NCBI GenBank assembly: GCA_030847615.1
Contig: JAUMIR010000003.1
Coordinates: forward strand, 76,518,001-76,582,000
DNA length: 64,000 nt
Direction of reading: 5' to 3'
From: Gambelia wislizenii
Taxonomy: Eukaryota > Chordata > Lepidosauria > Squamata > Crotaphytidae
Shown: positions 1 through 9,964 of the stretch, one piece after another
How positions within the stretch are numbered: the stretch's first letter is position 1
How the letters are laid out: each line of letters begins with the position of its first letter
Program-made: the position numbers and the translations under genes
Notes under the pieces: model-generated
Seen by the model: only the letters and a program-made list of their open reading frames with translations
Database searches by the model: none
Told to the model about the DNA's origin: nothing

Positions 1-71
1 GTGTCATCATGCGAGCTGCTGACAATTTGAAATTCATCAAACTGGAGCCGGAAAACTCTGCCAGAGTGCTC
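1..71 (-). CDS. BTRC: BTRC exon, seventh WD40 repeat (cut by window edge)
   Basis: Read on the minus strand, the 71 bases after a tccatccag acceptor encode [20 protein letters not shown] followed by HDD and two bases of a Thr codon. This is WD40 repeat 7 of beta-TrCP1, equivalent to human residues 517-540. The propeller built by these repeats binds DSGxxS phosphodegrons of substrates such as beta-catenin and IkB-alpha. The exon begins in phase 0, matching the end of the 9964-9886 exon. The isoleucine-to-valine choice (FQIVSSS, not FQIISSS) fits BTRC rather than FBXW11. The last ~30 residues and the stop lie beyond position 1. Identification is firm; the exon end is not visible. Confidence 0.95.
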
Positions 72-1603
72 CTGGATGGAGAAAAAGAGAAGCCAAAATC
101 AGTGTATTTTTCTAGCATTATTGGAGGCTTAATTGGGTAAGACATATTTTTTATTTATCCTCTAACCATGGCTTAAAACAACAGTTATGCCATTAACAAT
201 AGTTAATAGATGGCCCACTAGTTGACCCATGAATTTATTACTTTCATCTGCAGCACTTTCCTTTTAATGGTTCTACATGTAATGCATGAAAATAGAGGCA
301 TGAGTTTAGTCATTGCAAAGCTTAGTACCCACCTGCTTGCTTTGAATATGATTTTATATATATATAAAAGTAAATTTCCAACCCACACAAATTTGAGAAA
401 GCTGGAAATGCTCTGGCAGTGTCTTTGGAAGGCTCAGAAATCTGACCTTGCCTTCTAACAAAGGGAAAGACACAACTCTCTCTGCCTTCTCTTTGTCCTT
501 TACCATATTCCCATAGGTCACTTCCACAGTCTCCCACCATACACAAAACAGCTAAATGTTGCAACATTTGGAAAATTTGGTGAAAGAACTACATTACCAA
601 ATATTAGAAACACCACAAATAACTATGCTAACTTTTACATTTACTGCAAGCTTGGGACTGGACATTTTTGCTTGCAGCCAAACACAGAATTTTAGATCAA
701 AAATACAGAACTGCTTATAAATACACAATGTCTCATGTAAGTATATCAGTGACCCTTTTTATAAACTAGCAAACTATTTCTAATGACATATTGTGTAAAC
801 TAAAAAAAAAGTTTTCTGTCATGTTCAGAGGCTGGAAACAAATGAGGAGCAAAGACATTAAGACCAGAATCGTCTTGGTGTTTCCCAGGTAGAGTAGACC
901 CACTGAATCAACTGTTCAGAGGTGAAATAACACATAGGCAAATCCCATTTACCCAATGAGTTGACTCTAACTGGGAGTAATAATAGGACTGAGGCCTAAG
1001 AATGTGAACTGCCATCTCCATAGGCCCCACAGCTGCTCCTGCTGCAACTGGAAGTGAGAGAAAAACATGATATGTCTGTTCATCACAGAGTTAGGTTAAT
1101 TTCAGGCACTGAGGAGAAGCAGAAAAATACCACACAGAATATTCTTTTGGTTATGAAAGCACCTGAAACTTACATGTTTCTGCTCAATCATTCTTGGGTA
1201 AGACTATGAAACAACTTTAATGAGTCAGTGAAATCTAGGGGTTTGTTTACACTGGTAGCTTAACCACAAGCGGCAGGTTTCATAATCCAGGCTCAGCTGA
1301 AGTGGGAACTGCACTCAGGGGTAATGGACACAAACGCCCCTAGTGCCTCATTAATGCTCAATGAATTTTATACAGCTTCCCCCATTTGCTCATCTAGGAT
1401 CAGAAAAGCAAAACAGCATCCTTGCCCGCCCTCCCCAATTAACACTTTGTTCTCTATAAAGAAGCACAAATGTATTTAGGGATACCAGGAAGAAGTAGTT
1501 GAGCTGGCCTATACTAAGCTGTTGACCACAGAGCACATTTGGAAGAAATGGGTCTGTGCCAGCATATTATAAGGATATATACGTTCTTGAGGAGGTAAGC
1601 TCA
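72..1603. other. BTRC intron, no recognisable feature
   Basis: AT-rich intron sequence directly upstream of the last visible exon. I see no coding potential and no repeat I can name. Short open frames here carry no recognisable domain. Confidence 0.5.
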
Positions 1604-1940
1604 AATAGGTCTTGGACATGATCTTGGACGAGCATGCCAACCTGGCATGTATCATAGAGACCTGGCTGGATGAGGTGGCAGTGAGGAGAGGATTAATCTC
1701 TCTCAGCTTTGTCCACCAACGTTCTCTGTCATGTGAGACCTGGGGGATGGGGAGGTGGCGTTGCAGTGGTTTACTGAGGTTCCATCTCCCTGACCAGGTG
1801 CCGTCTCTCAGTGAATAAGATCTGGGAGTGGAGGAACTGTCCATAGTTCTGTTTCATGGACAGATCACCAACTGGTGGGGTTTAGACTTGCTGGAGCTCC
1901 GAACCTATGCAGGGGTGGGGGACCCATTAAAATGGTCAAC
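1604..1940 (+). mobile_element. L2/CR1-clade LINE, endonuclease-domain fragment
   Basis: The plus strand translates as a decayed piece of a non-LTR retrotransposon endonuclease. MILDEHANLACIIETWLDE resembles the conserved 'LDE..DLACITETWL' block, followed by a GLISLSFVHQ stretch and, after a stop, a segment containing HGQITNW. Stops and indels break the frame. It ends abruptly at about 1940, where L1 sequence begins. Clade assignment (L2 or CR1) is by motif likeness only. Confidence 0.6.
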
Positions 1941-1949
1941 CCTGGAGAA

Positions 1950-3310
1950 AATAAAATAAAGTACTTGGGAGTCACTTTGTCAGAGAAAAATTCAAACCTG
2001 TTTCAAGATAGCTGAAGATAAAAACATGGAATGGAATTAAACAAGATATGTTAAGGTGAACTAAAGTAAACTTATCTCTATTAGCAATAAAGATGAGTGT
2101 ATTAGCGAGAATGCTTTTCCTTTTCCAAAATATTCCAGTGATAATAAGTAACACATCGTTCAAAGGATGGCAAAGAGACCTATCAAAATATATATTGCAA
2201 GGGAAAAAGCCCAGAGTAAAGTTGAAAGTATTGCAGGATGCAAAACAGAAAGGGGGTTTAGGACTGCCTGACTTGAAAACTTATTTTTATGCTTGCCATA
2301 TGGTCTGGCTGAAAGAGTGGTTGAAGTTGCATGGTGATAGGCTATTAAATCTAGAAGGACACAACCTGAAGTTTGGTTGGCATAGCTATCTTTGGCATCA
2401 GAAAATTAAGGCAAACTCAGAATTCAATAATTATTTCATAAGAAAGTCCATTTGGAATAAAGATAAACCCAGATTGTTTCAAAAAATGCCCCATGGGTAT
2501 CTTTAAAAGAGGCATTATTTAAGACATAAAAATGTGAAAAGGGTAGACAAGAACAATGGTTGTTATACAAAGATGTTATGGTGTATGAAAATGATACACC
2601 AAAATGATAAGACAAATTTTGAACTAAGGAAGGATGGGATGAATATAAATTAGTACAAATATAGACAGATGCATGAAAAGTATAAGGATGACCAAAAAAA
2701 GTATGGTTTCGAACAGAAAAAGACAGAATTTGAGGTGCATATTATTCACTAATGAAGATCATTTGATAAAAAAAGATATATAACACATAGTTGAAAATCA
2801 AAATGGAAGATGAGTTGATTAAAGACTGCATGGTCAAATGGGCTAAAGATTTTGGGTACAATATTGAATTAGAATTATGGGGAAAATGTGGCAAAAAGGG
2901 ATTAAATTTACTCTATCCAATAATTCGAGGGTAAACTTCTATAGAATGATGTTAAGATGGCATTTGACACCATAAACACTATTAAAATATATAAGGGTGT
3001 TAAAAAGAAATGCTGGATAAGCCATGCTTAAGTAAGAACATATTATCATCAATGGTGGACATGCAAAATGGCTGAAAGATTCTGGAAAGAAATTCATTGT
3101 GAGGTTGAAAAACTTTTTAAGGAGAAAATGTGTAAAAACCCAGAATTTTACCTTTTAAGCTTAATATAACAAAACAAATTATTAAGACCATATGAAAAGT
3201 TGATGAAATATTTAATCACGGCAGCAATATTGATTTACGCACAAAAATGGAAAAACTCGCATAGTCCCTTGATAGATTATTGAATTACAAAAACATTTAA
3301 ACTTGATAAG
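1950..3310 (+). mobile_element. L1 LINE, degraded 3' part of ORF2
   Basis: Plus-strand translation shows the end of L1 ORF2 beyond the reverse transcriptase core: IKYLGVTLSEKN at about 1955, then MLFLFQNIPVI, FKGWQRDLSKYILQGKKPRV and KQKGGLGLPDLKTYF in one 137-codon open stretch (2093-2506). Beyond it, stops and frameshifts accumulate. The 'WWTC.A..FW' type C-terminal block is recognisable near 3050-3110, and the KW..S tail near 3245. The L1-like pattern F.GWQRDL...ILQGKKPRV is diagnostic. The copy is 5'-truncated and dead. Confidence 0.85.
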
Positions 3311-3399
3311 TAATATATGGGAGTGCATCTGCCAGTAAATTGTTGATATGTTAGTATTTTACAGTCATCTGGCTCAGAAGTCTCTCTCTTTTGTTACTA

Positions 3400-3620
3400 T
3401 AAAAAGGACAATGTAAAACAATGTTTAATATCTTTCACTTGACCTAATCCACAGGGACAAAACTGCTGTTCCACAGGGTCCTTATGAAATCTACTTTCAA
3501 GGTATGCAGAAGGCATACTTTGGAAACACAAACTTGTAAATGCCTTCCATAAGGGAGCACTAGTAAAGTCAATCAGGTAGTGAGAAATGTGTTCATTCTT
3601 CTAAAAATGAGGGTACCACC
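3400..3620 (-). mobile_element. LINE remnant with C-terminal Cys/His knuckle
   Basis: The minus strand has an uninterrupted stretch DFTSAPLWKAFTSLCFQSMP, then AYLESRFHKDPVEQQ, FCPCGLGQ and KDIKHC before a stop near 3403. A CPCG...H....C pattern close to a stop is typical of non-LTR retrotransposon polyprotein ends. The clade is not determined. The upstream minus-strand continuation is too decayed to follow. Confidence 0.45.
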
Positions 3621-4619
3621 TGGAAAATGAGGGTAAAACCTGAGTACTGGGCCAAACTGATATCTTGCTTAGCATCCTGGGCAAATAGCCTTCATAAAGT
3701 TTTTTCCACCCTATTACAGAGCTTAATAACTTCTAGTGAAGGCAAGGAATAAGTTTGTAAAATAGGCAAGAGTATACTAGCTCACTTATCCCCAGTCCTG
3801 AGATGCCAAAAGCAAGGTTTAACTAAATAGTCACCAGAGAAGCTATGCAGTTTCTTAAAATATTTTAGCAGTTTCAGGTGAACTCTTACACAGACTGAAG
3901 GTAGCCTAGCTTCCCACCTGAGGTGTGCAGCAGAAGTGCCCTGGGAAATTATACTTAGGTTAGCATCCTTTTACTGAGTTAAGCTAGTGTAAACTTAATT
4001 TATGGTCACCATAACCTATTTTTTTTGGTCATTGCAGAAAGTGGAATTCTGCTCTGACCATGCCATGAGTAAAAATCCATTTCCCAAACCCATCTTCGCA
4101 GTATGGTATCAACCCCCCACCCCCGGCCCTAGTCATTTCCATGTTGGTGGTGACTCGGGGAACGGCAGAGGTGTATCCATCTGCTTTCCTTTAGTTGTAC
4201 ACACAGCACTAACGCCAGAGGTCCCTAAGGGTTTACGTCACAGTGCATCCAGCTAAAAGAAAATAACTAGACACACATCTATTCTGCTCCCTTGTTCTCC
4301 CCTAACACAGAAATGGCTGACTTGGATGTGTATCTGGCTGGACTGCTTTTTAGATTTCTGTTTGCCTCATTTAAGTTCTTGAAGCTGAAGAGATGAATTG
4401 TATAGTGGCATATTATGAAAACAGATGCATGTTAGATCCTGGCATGAAGCTAGCCTAAATACAAAGATAAAAGCGAGAGAAGATGAAAGTAAATAACTGG
4501 CTTATAATAATAACAAGTCCGACATCATAAGGTTACTGGCCTAATGCCAGCAAAACACCTGCATGCTTGTACTCAAGAAAAGGAGGTACCAGTAGGACTG
4601 AGAAAGAATAAACCCAGGG
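3621..4619. other. BTRC intron, nothing recognised
   Basis: No convincing coding frame, terminal inverted repeat or SINE promoter box is visible. The open frames at 4002-4256 and 4544-4780 have no recognisable domain. Confidence 0.45.
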
Positions 4620-4780
4620 CGGGTTTAACCAGTCTGCCAAATCAGCATTGGCGGGGGGTCAAGGTCAAGGCCCCTCCCCTGCTGACCTCCTTATCTGACG
4701 AAGGAGACAGCCGGGAGGAGCCGCTGCTTTGTAGCCCCTCCTACCCTCCTCCTCCAAAAACCTCCTGCTGGCTTTTTTAA

Positions 4781-4808
4781 AAAACAAACAAACAAACAAA
4801 CAAAAAAA
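4781..4808. repeat. (CAAA)n microsatellite
   Basis: About six tandem caaa units followed by an A run. Confidence 0.9.
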
Positions 4809-4920
4809 CCCCAAAGTCTCGCGAAAGAGAAAGAAGCAGCAGCCCTCCGTGGCAGAAGCTGGAGGGAGTTTGCTGCTGCAAAATGCAAGCCAGCCAGGCA
4901 TGTCAGAGAGGGGTCAGTGT

Positions 4921-4922
4921 GA

Positions 4923-4960
<38 letters not shown>
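4921..4960. repeat. (GT)n(GA)n compound microsatellite
   Basis: About ten GT units pass directly into about nine GA units. Confidence 0.95.
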
Positions 4961-4961
<1 letters not shown>

Positions 4962-5151
4962 GGGAAATTTGAGAGTTGTCTCTTTCCCTCAGAAAGGGCT
5001 TCTTTCTTTCTTTCTTCCACATAGATCCCCTCTAGCCCATCTTTCCAGCTGTTTTTAACCTGTCTTGGTTCCTCTCCCCTCCCTTTCCCCCTTGGTCTTC
5101 AGCTTCCTCCCCTTGCTGCCAACTGAGTTCAGCCTGCAAAAGAAATTTGTG

Positions 5152-5345
5152 CGTGTTTGCCTATGTGCCTTCAAGTCATTTCTGACTAAGGCGAACCTAC
5201 CATGGGGTTTTCTAGGCAAGGTTTGTTCAAAGGGGGTGTGCCTTTGTCTTACTTTGAGGCTGAGAGAGTGTGACTTGCCCAAGGTCACCCAGTGGGTATT
5301 CATGGTTGAGTAAGGATTCAAACCCTGGTCTCCATAGTCATAGTG
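5152..5345 (-). mobile_element. tRNA-derived SINE, antisense copy
   Basis: Read in reverse, this shows a tRNA-like B box (rc of ggattcaaaccctgg at about 5311-5325), the conserved GGTGACCTTGGGCAAGTCAC core (rc at about 5268-5290) and the tail containing aaatgacttgaagg (rc at about 5169-5182). The same body occurs in sense at 38209-38450 and 47143-47370, so this is one interspersed SINE family. Confidence 0.75.
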
Positions 5346-5501
5346 CAATGCTGAAGCTTCTACAACACTAACTCTTTTAACAGAAGAATATAAAGAATAT
5401 AAATTAAAATTTGGAGTAATATTACTGGGAACAATGGTTTTATTGTTGTCACTAAAACACCAGTACCCCATTAGTGTTATGTGAGAGGCATTGGCCTAGA
5501 G

Positions 5502-5850
5502 CAGTGGTTCTTAACCTTTTCTTTACCAGGGACCCCCTTTAAATATCTTTTCTTGCCCCAAGACTTAACTCAAGATTTAAAACCCTAATAATAATAGCTA
5601 ATAATAATAGCTAACAACAACAATACAATTACATCATCCATTAAACTTTCCCTCAGAGGCACTCTTGTTTCTTCCTGCAAGTTTGTGGCTGGAGTGGATT
5701 GAATGGCAAGGTGCAGGCCAGGCCAGCCAGCCTTTGCCTTGGTTCCTGTCACTTGGCTACTCCACTACAGGGAGGAGGTGGGCCAAGCAGCCTTCAAGCC
5801 TTTGTGGACCCCCTGTGAGGACATTGCAGACCCCAAGTTAAGAACCACTG
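5502..5850. mobile_element. hAT-type non-autonomous DNA transposon
   Basis: The ends are inverted: cagtggttcttaacct at the left and aagttaagaaccactg at the right. They are flanked by 8-bp near-duplicates gcctagag (5494-5501) and ggctagag (5851-5858), one mismatch. CAGTGGTTCT-type termini with 8-bp target duplications are the hAT hallmark. The interior carries no transposase, so the element depended on one supplied elsewhere. Confidence 0.8.
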
Positions 5851-5966
5851 GGCTAGAGAATGCTGGAAAAGGAACAACGCAACCAGACCTTGAGAAGGGT
5901 GCTGGCAGGGGGATTCTGGGGGATGTGAAATCCAAGAGTAACTTTCCCAGGCTCTGAATGCAGCCT

Positions 5967-6835
5967 AGAATCATAGAATCATGGGGCTGGAAGGGACCCC
6001 AACAGTCATCCCATCCAATCAGCTTCTGCCCTGCAGGAACACACAATCCAAGCATTCGTGACAGATGGCCATCTAACCTATGTTTAAAAAAAAAAAACAA
6101 AGAAGGAGACTCCACCACACTCCAAGGCAGCAGTGTATTCCACTTCCGAACAGATCTTACTGTCAGGAGGTTCTTCCTAATATTCAGGTGGAATCTCTTT
6201 TCCTGTAGTTTGAACCCATGGCTCCGTGTCCTAGGAGATTTTCAAACTACACTTTTATAGTGTTACTATTCCACTTTAACTGCTCTGGCTTCCTGCTGTG
6301 GAATTCTGGGGTTTGTAGTTCAGTGAGGCCTAAGATCTCTCTGGCTGAGAGTTGTAAATGCCCCTCCCTAAACTGCAAATCCCAGGATTCAACAGGAGGT
6401 AGCCATAGCAAATAAAGTGGAATAGTAACACTATAACAGTGTTGTCTGAAAATCTAGCTAGTCTCTGGAGCAGCAGAAAACAAGCTTGCTCCTTCCTCAG
6501 TATGACATTCCTTCAAATATTTAAGCATGGCTATCACGTCACCTCTCAATCTTCTCTTCTCCAGGCTAAGCATACCCAGCTCCCTAAGCCGTTCCTCATA
6601 GGGCGTAATGGCTTCCAGACCTCCCACTATCCTTCTCAGTATCTTTCTTGAATTGTTGTGCCCAGAACTGGAAACAGAATTCCAGGTGAGGTCTGACCAA
6701 AGCAGAATGGAGTGATACTATTACTTCCCTTGATCTAGACACTACTCCTATAAATGCAGCCTAGAATCGCATTGATATTTTTTGCTGCTGCATCACACTG
6801 CTAACTCATGTTCATCTTGTAGTCCACTCTTTCTT
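5967..6835 (-). mobile_element. CR1 LINE 3' end, split by a nested MITE
   Basis: On the minus strand this is the CR1 ORF2 C-terminus and 3' tail: agaatcatagaatcat at the 3' edge (rc of the CR1 attctatgattct tail), then the region homologous to the CR1 copies at 33220 and 51617. CR1 sequence is contiguous from 5967 to about 6236, stops, and resumes at about 6440 with ctagtctctggagcag. The 200 bp between belong to another element. Several stops make it inactive. Confidence 0.85.
6241..6440. mobile_element. Nested MITE with ~35-bp terminal inverted repeats
   Basis: The left end ttatagtgttactattcc and right end ggaatagtaacactataa are perfect inverse complements, and the complementarity extends outwards with a few mismatches to gattttca/tgaaaat. 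Inside, gggtttgtagtt and actgcaaatcccagga add sub-terminal symmetry. It interrupts CR1 sequence, so it inserted after that copy. The superfamily is uncertain because no clean target duplication could be read. Confidence 0.75.
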
Positions 6836-6946
6836 TTCTTTGAGGAAATCTACACCCCTACGTTAATTGCTAATAAACAAAAAATATGATGTTAGTGCCT
6901 ATAATGTAGTTTTTAAACTAAATTATTAGTGGCAAATTATGTAACA

Positions 6947-7183
6947 CAGTAGGCCCCTCTTATCCACTGGGGATTGGTTCGGGGGGAGGCGTGGATTCTG
7001 AAAACCATGAATACTAGTGAACACCATTGAAAATAATGGGGCTTCTGGTTTAAAATACCATAGAATTGCCTTGGAAGGCCTAGAAAACGGCTAGGGAGGA
7101 CACATTTTCTAGGAAGACTCTATGGTAGGTGTGCTGTTTTGTGTCCCATGGATAATGAATCCATGGATACGGGGGTCCTACTG
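6947..7183. mobile_element. Tigger/pogo-like MITE, subfamily A
   Basis: Ends cagtaggcccctcttatccac and the inverse of ggatacgggggtcctactg are of the CAGTnGnCCC type used by pogo/Tigger transposons. A related element in the opposite orientation lies at 42165-42420 (shared tctatggta, attttctagg and gtgttcac blocks). No transposase is encoded. Confidence 0.7.
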
Positions 7184-8040
7184 TAATCTGAACATCCTGT
7201 ACAGTGAATAGGTTAGGTTACAATGACCTGAGATAAACATATGGGCCCCCCAAAATAAAGCATTGCAGGGTCTCCCAAAATTCCTTAAACCGCCCTGAAT
7301 AAACCGAGGTATATATACATTGGTTGTACACTGAGAGCTACGATAATAATGACTCCTGCCTTACTCCAGACACCAATTTTGACTGGATGAGACAGCAGGG
7401 GAGGAGTGTAGCTTTTCCAATTGATTGGTTAAACGAAGGTTGGAGAGGGTATATAACAGAAGCGTTTTGAGCAGGAAATACCAGATTTTGCTTTTGGCAA
7501 AGCTGGTTCATTTTTAAACTGCTGCTGCCAAGCAACTGCTGACAACCTGAACTCCAATGTGGGATAAGATATTCATTTTTTGATGAAGCTTGTTATCTAA
7601 CACGTAACAGAATTTCAGTATAGAAATAAGGTTAAACGGACACCACTAGAAGAGGGAATATAATGTATATAATTCTAAGAGAACTCTAAGTTTGTTATAG
7701 GAACTTGCCTTGACTGACTTAAGGTCTATGCAAGCTGTGCCACTGAGGACATGTTCCATGTTACTAGAATAAATATTAGGATAAAGCTGCAAGTTGTTCT
7801 CCTATTAATTTCCTGATAGATCTAGGCTTATGAATACTTAAGGGAAATACAGGTGTTTATCCATTTTTTTTTTAATTTATAGAATTTATACTCCACTCCT
7901 CAACCAAAAAGGCTCTCAGAGAGGCTTACAAATTGTGAATTTGACAGTCTCCTGCCCCCAGGCTTACAATCTAAGTAAGATATGACACACAAGGAAAAGT
8001 GAATGGCAGTGGGGCAAAGGATTAAGCCCAGTATACTGCT
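7184..8040. other. BTRC intron; a promoter-like block near 7424-7456
   Basis: An inverted CCAAT (attgg, 7424-7428) and a TATATAA (7450-7456) sit 22 bp apart, which could be a remnant of an LTR or other retroelement promoter. No LTR ends (TG...CA with direct repeat) could be paired. Otherwise nothing is recognised. Confidence 0.3.
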
Positions 8041-8150
8041 GGTTCTTCTCTCCCTCCAAGGCAAGGGCAGTGGCAGTTGGGATGGAGGCAGGACCTTTCA
8101 TCTGCTTCTGGCCTAGGGATGATGGAGCACTGCCTGCTTCTCATTGGACA
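8041..8150 (+). repeat. Interspersed repeat unit also present at 12073-12245
   Basis: The block cttctctccctccaaggc...gcagtggcagttgggatggagg...cctttcatctgct occurs here once and twice in tandem at 12073-12172 and 12174-12245. It probably belongs to a LINE 3' UTR, since the 12-kb copies are followed by a LINE-like tail. Confidence 0.6.
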
Positions 8151-8391
8151 GGACTGGGCTTTGCAACTTTGGGAGCCTAGGCAACCAATAGAGCAACTCC
8201 CAGAAAATCCAAGCAGATTCAGGCCAAAAGGTATAAGGCAAAGAACCTTCAATTTTCTACAAGATATAGGAATGGAGGAACCATGTCTGTGTCACACAGA
8301 GTGGGATCTATGGAAGGGTGCAGTTTGCACAAAGAGAAGTATCATAGCTACATGCTGGAGATATATCTTCTCAAGCAGGATCTCGGCACTA

Positions 8392-8620
8392 CAGTTGTCC
8401 CTTCACATTCGCTGGGGTTTGGTTCCAGGACCCCCCGTGGATACCAAAATCTGTGAATACTCAAGTCTGATTATATTCAACGACATAGCAAAAGGTGTCC
8501 CCTATATAAGATGGCAAAATCAAGGTTTGCTTTTTGGATTATTATTTTTTTAAGACTATTTTCAAGCCGTGAATACTTAAAACTGTGAATACCAAATTTG
8601 TGGATATGGAGGGACAACTG
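8392..8620. mobile_element. Tigger/pogo-like MITE, subfamily B
   Basis: A 229-bp element with ends cagttgtccctt and (inverse) agggacaactg, flanked on both sides by TA. Related copies occur at 34742-34972, 43987-44178 and 46894-47124, all sharing gtggataccaaaatc and aaatcaaggtttgcttttt. TA target duplications and CAGTTGTCCC termini fit the pogo/Tigger branch of Tc1/mariner. Confidence 0.85.
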
Positions 8621-9885
8621 TACTTCTAAACTGGTGTTTAAATTTAGATTAAATTATTAAACTAAACATTTTGCCAGGATGAAGATGATTTTTTTTTTAT
8701 TCCTCTCCCTACATCCCCCTGTCCCTGTTCCGAATTTAGGAGAGAAGGAGAATGCTTCATGAATTTTTGAAAACTTCAATTTATTCTTTTATTCTGAAAG
8801 GGAATAAGTAAGATTAAAAATGCACAGGAAAGATGCGGGGAACAAAAATATTCTTGAGTGGCATGACAGCAGTACTAGAGATAGAAGCAAGAGAGAGCAC
8901 GATTGACACGTGAAGCTGAGCTAAATCCCTGTGTGGCACTCCAACCACCAAACAACACATTAACAAAGAAAGTCAATCTAAGCTCCTAGCAACCTGAAAA
9001 GACTCCTCCATTTAGAACACAACCTTCCTCCTCACTATTAATGCAACATGTAGACTTAATATATAGATAATTGCAGTGGGACTGAATAGGCAAACAAAAG
9101 CCTACATCCAAGTAGCATTAACAAAAGTGAAGCACAGCAAACACAGAGAAGATAGAAAATTTAACTCTTCCAGAGTTCAAGTCATGGAAAATAGAGAGAA
9201 GAGAGGAGAGTTATCCCCCTCCCCCAGAGTTCAAGAGGCCCAAAAGTGGGGGATAGAAAAGCCTCCCCTATTCAAAGGAAGGTGGACAGGATGGTGTGGA
9301 GAAAAATGAAAGCAAGCAAACAAACAAACCACCCCTACTCTTCCATCTTGCCTCTTGCTTGTCCACTGTCCAGCCGCTCTCTCACTCTGTCACTTTTCCT
9401 TTCCTGCAATTCTGCACCATCACACATGCTTCCTTTTACTGCTTCTCCCTCCTTTTCTTGTTGCTGTCACGCCTGGCACTGTTTGTAGCCACCAATATCC
9501 ACCATGGTGTGAAAAAATCCAGCAAGGGAGCAGCGACAGTGGATGACTGGGGGAACAATGTTGGAAATCAAAACAACTATCCTTCAAATCATTTTCAGGA
9601 AAATGACCTCAAAATTACATTATTATTATTATTATTTTGGGGGGGGAGGCTTTATGTGCTGCTTTAAATTTATGTAAAAACAACAAGAATGTAACATAAC
9701 ATTATTAATATCAACATTTTTTTTTTATCTCTGATCCTAACTTGTAATGAATCTGGATTTGCTGAAGTCACTGAGGATGGACGTACTGTACTGTACTGTA
9801 CCTTATCCAATCAGATGAGATTTCCCTATACATCAATACTGAAACAATTCTTCCTACTTGTTTTCAATCAACTGAAAGCTCTTAC
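8621..9885. other. BTRC intron, nothing recognised
   Basis: Short open frames at 9076-9309 and 9246-9667 have no recognisable domain. A (TTA)n run lies at about 9619-9637 and a short (TACTG)n run at about 9784-9800. Confidence 0.5.
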
Positions 9886-9964
9886 CACAAGAGTACGCAG
9901 GCACAGGGTTCCAGCAGGGGCACGAGGATCCAGGGCAGCCACCAAATCCCACACTTTAATTTTT
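9886..9964 (-). CDS. BTRC: BTRC exon, WD40 repeats 6-7
   Basis: Minus-strand sequence after a ttattctcag acceptor (9965-9966) completes the Gly codon left open by the 13770-13660 exon and reads [20 protein letters not shown] then CLRTLV. It ends at 9886 before gtaag (9885-9881). This matches human beta-TrCP1 residues 490-516, the strand closing WD repeat 6 and the loop into repeat 7. [12 protein letters not shown] distinguishes it from FBXW11, which I recall having [12 protein letters not shown]. Length 79 bp keeps the reading frame (27 complete codons with the two borrowed bases). No disruption is visible. Confidence 0.97.

Larger units (their letters stand above)
4620..5050. other. GC-rich block with TCTCGCGA core and microsatellites
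   Basis: This stretch is clearly richer in G+C than its surroundings. It holds a TCTCGCGA octamer at 4817-4824, the half-site of a palindromic core-promoter element of CpG-island genes, between a (CAAA)n tract and a (GT)n(GA)n tract. No spliced gene is visible next to it. It could be a cryptic promoter, an old retroposed 5' end or chance composition. Confidence 0.3.

Noticed and set aside
1..137. Plus-strand frame from the window start
   Set aside because: It is antisense to the last BTRC exon and has no homology.
7184..7640. Solo LTR suggested by CCAAT and TATA motifs
   Set aside because: No TG...CA ends, direct target repeat or second copy could be found, so it was kept only as a note.
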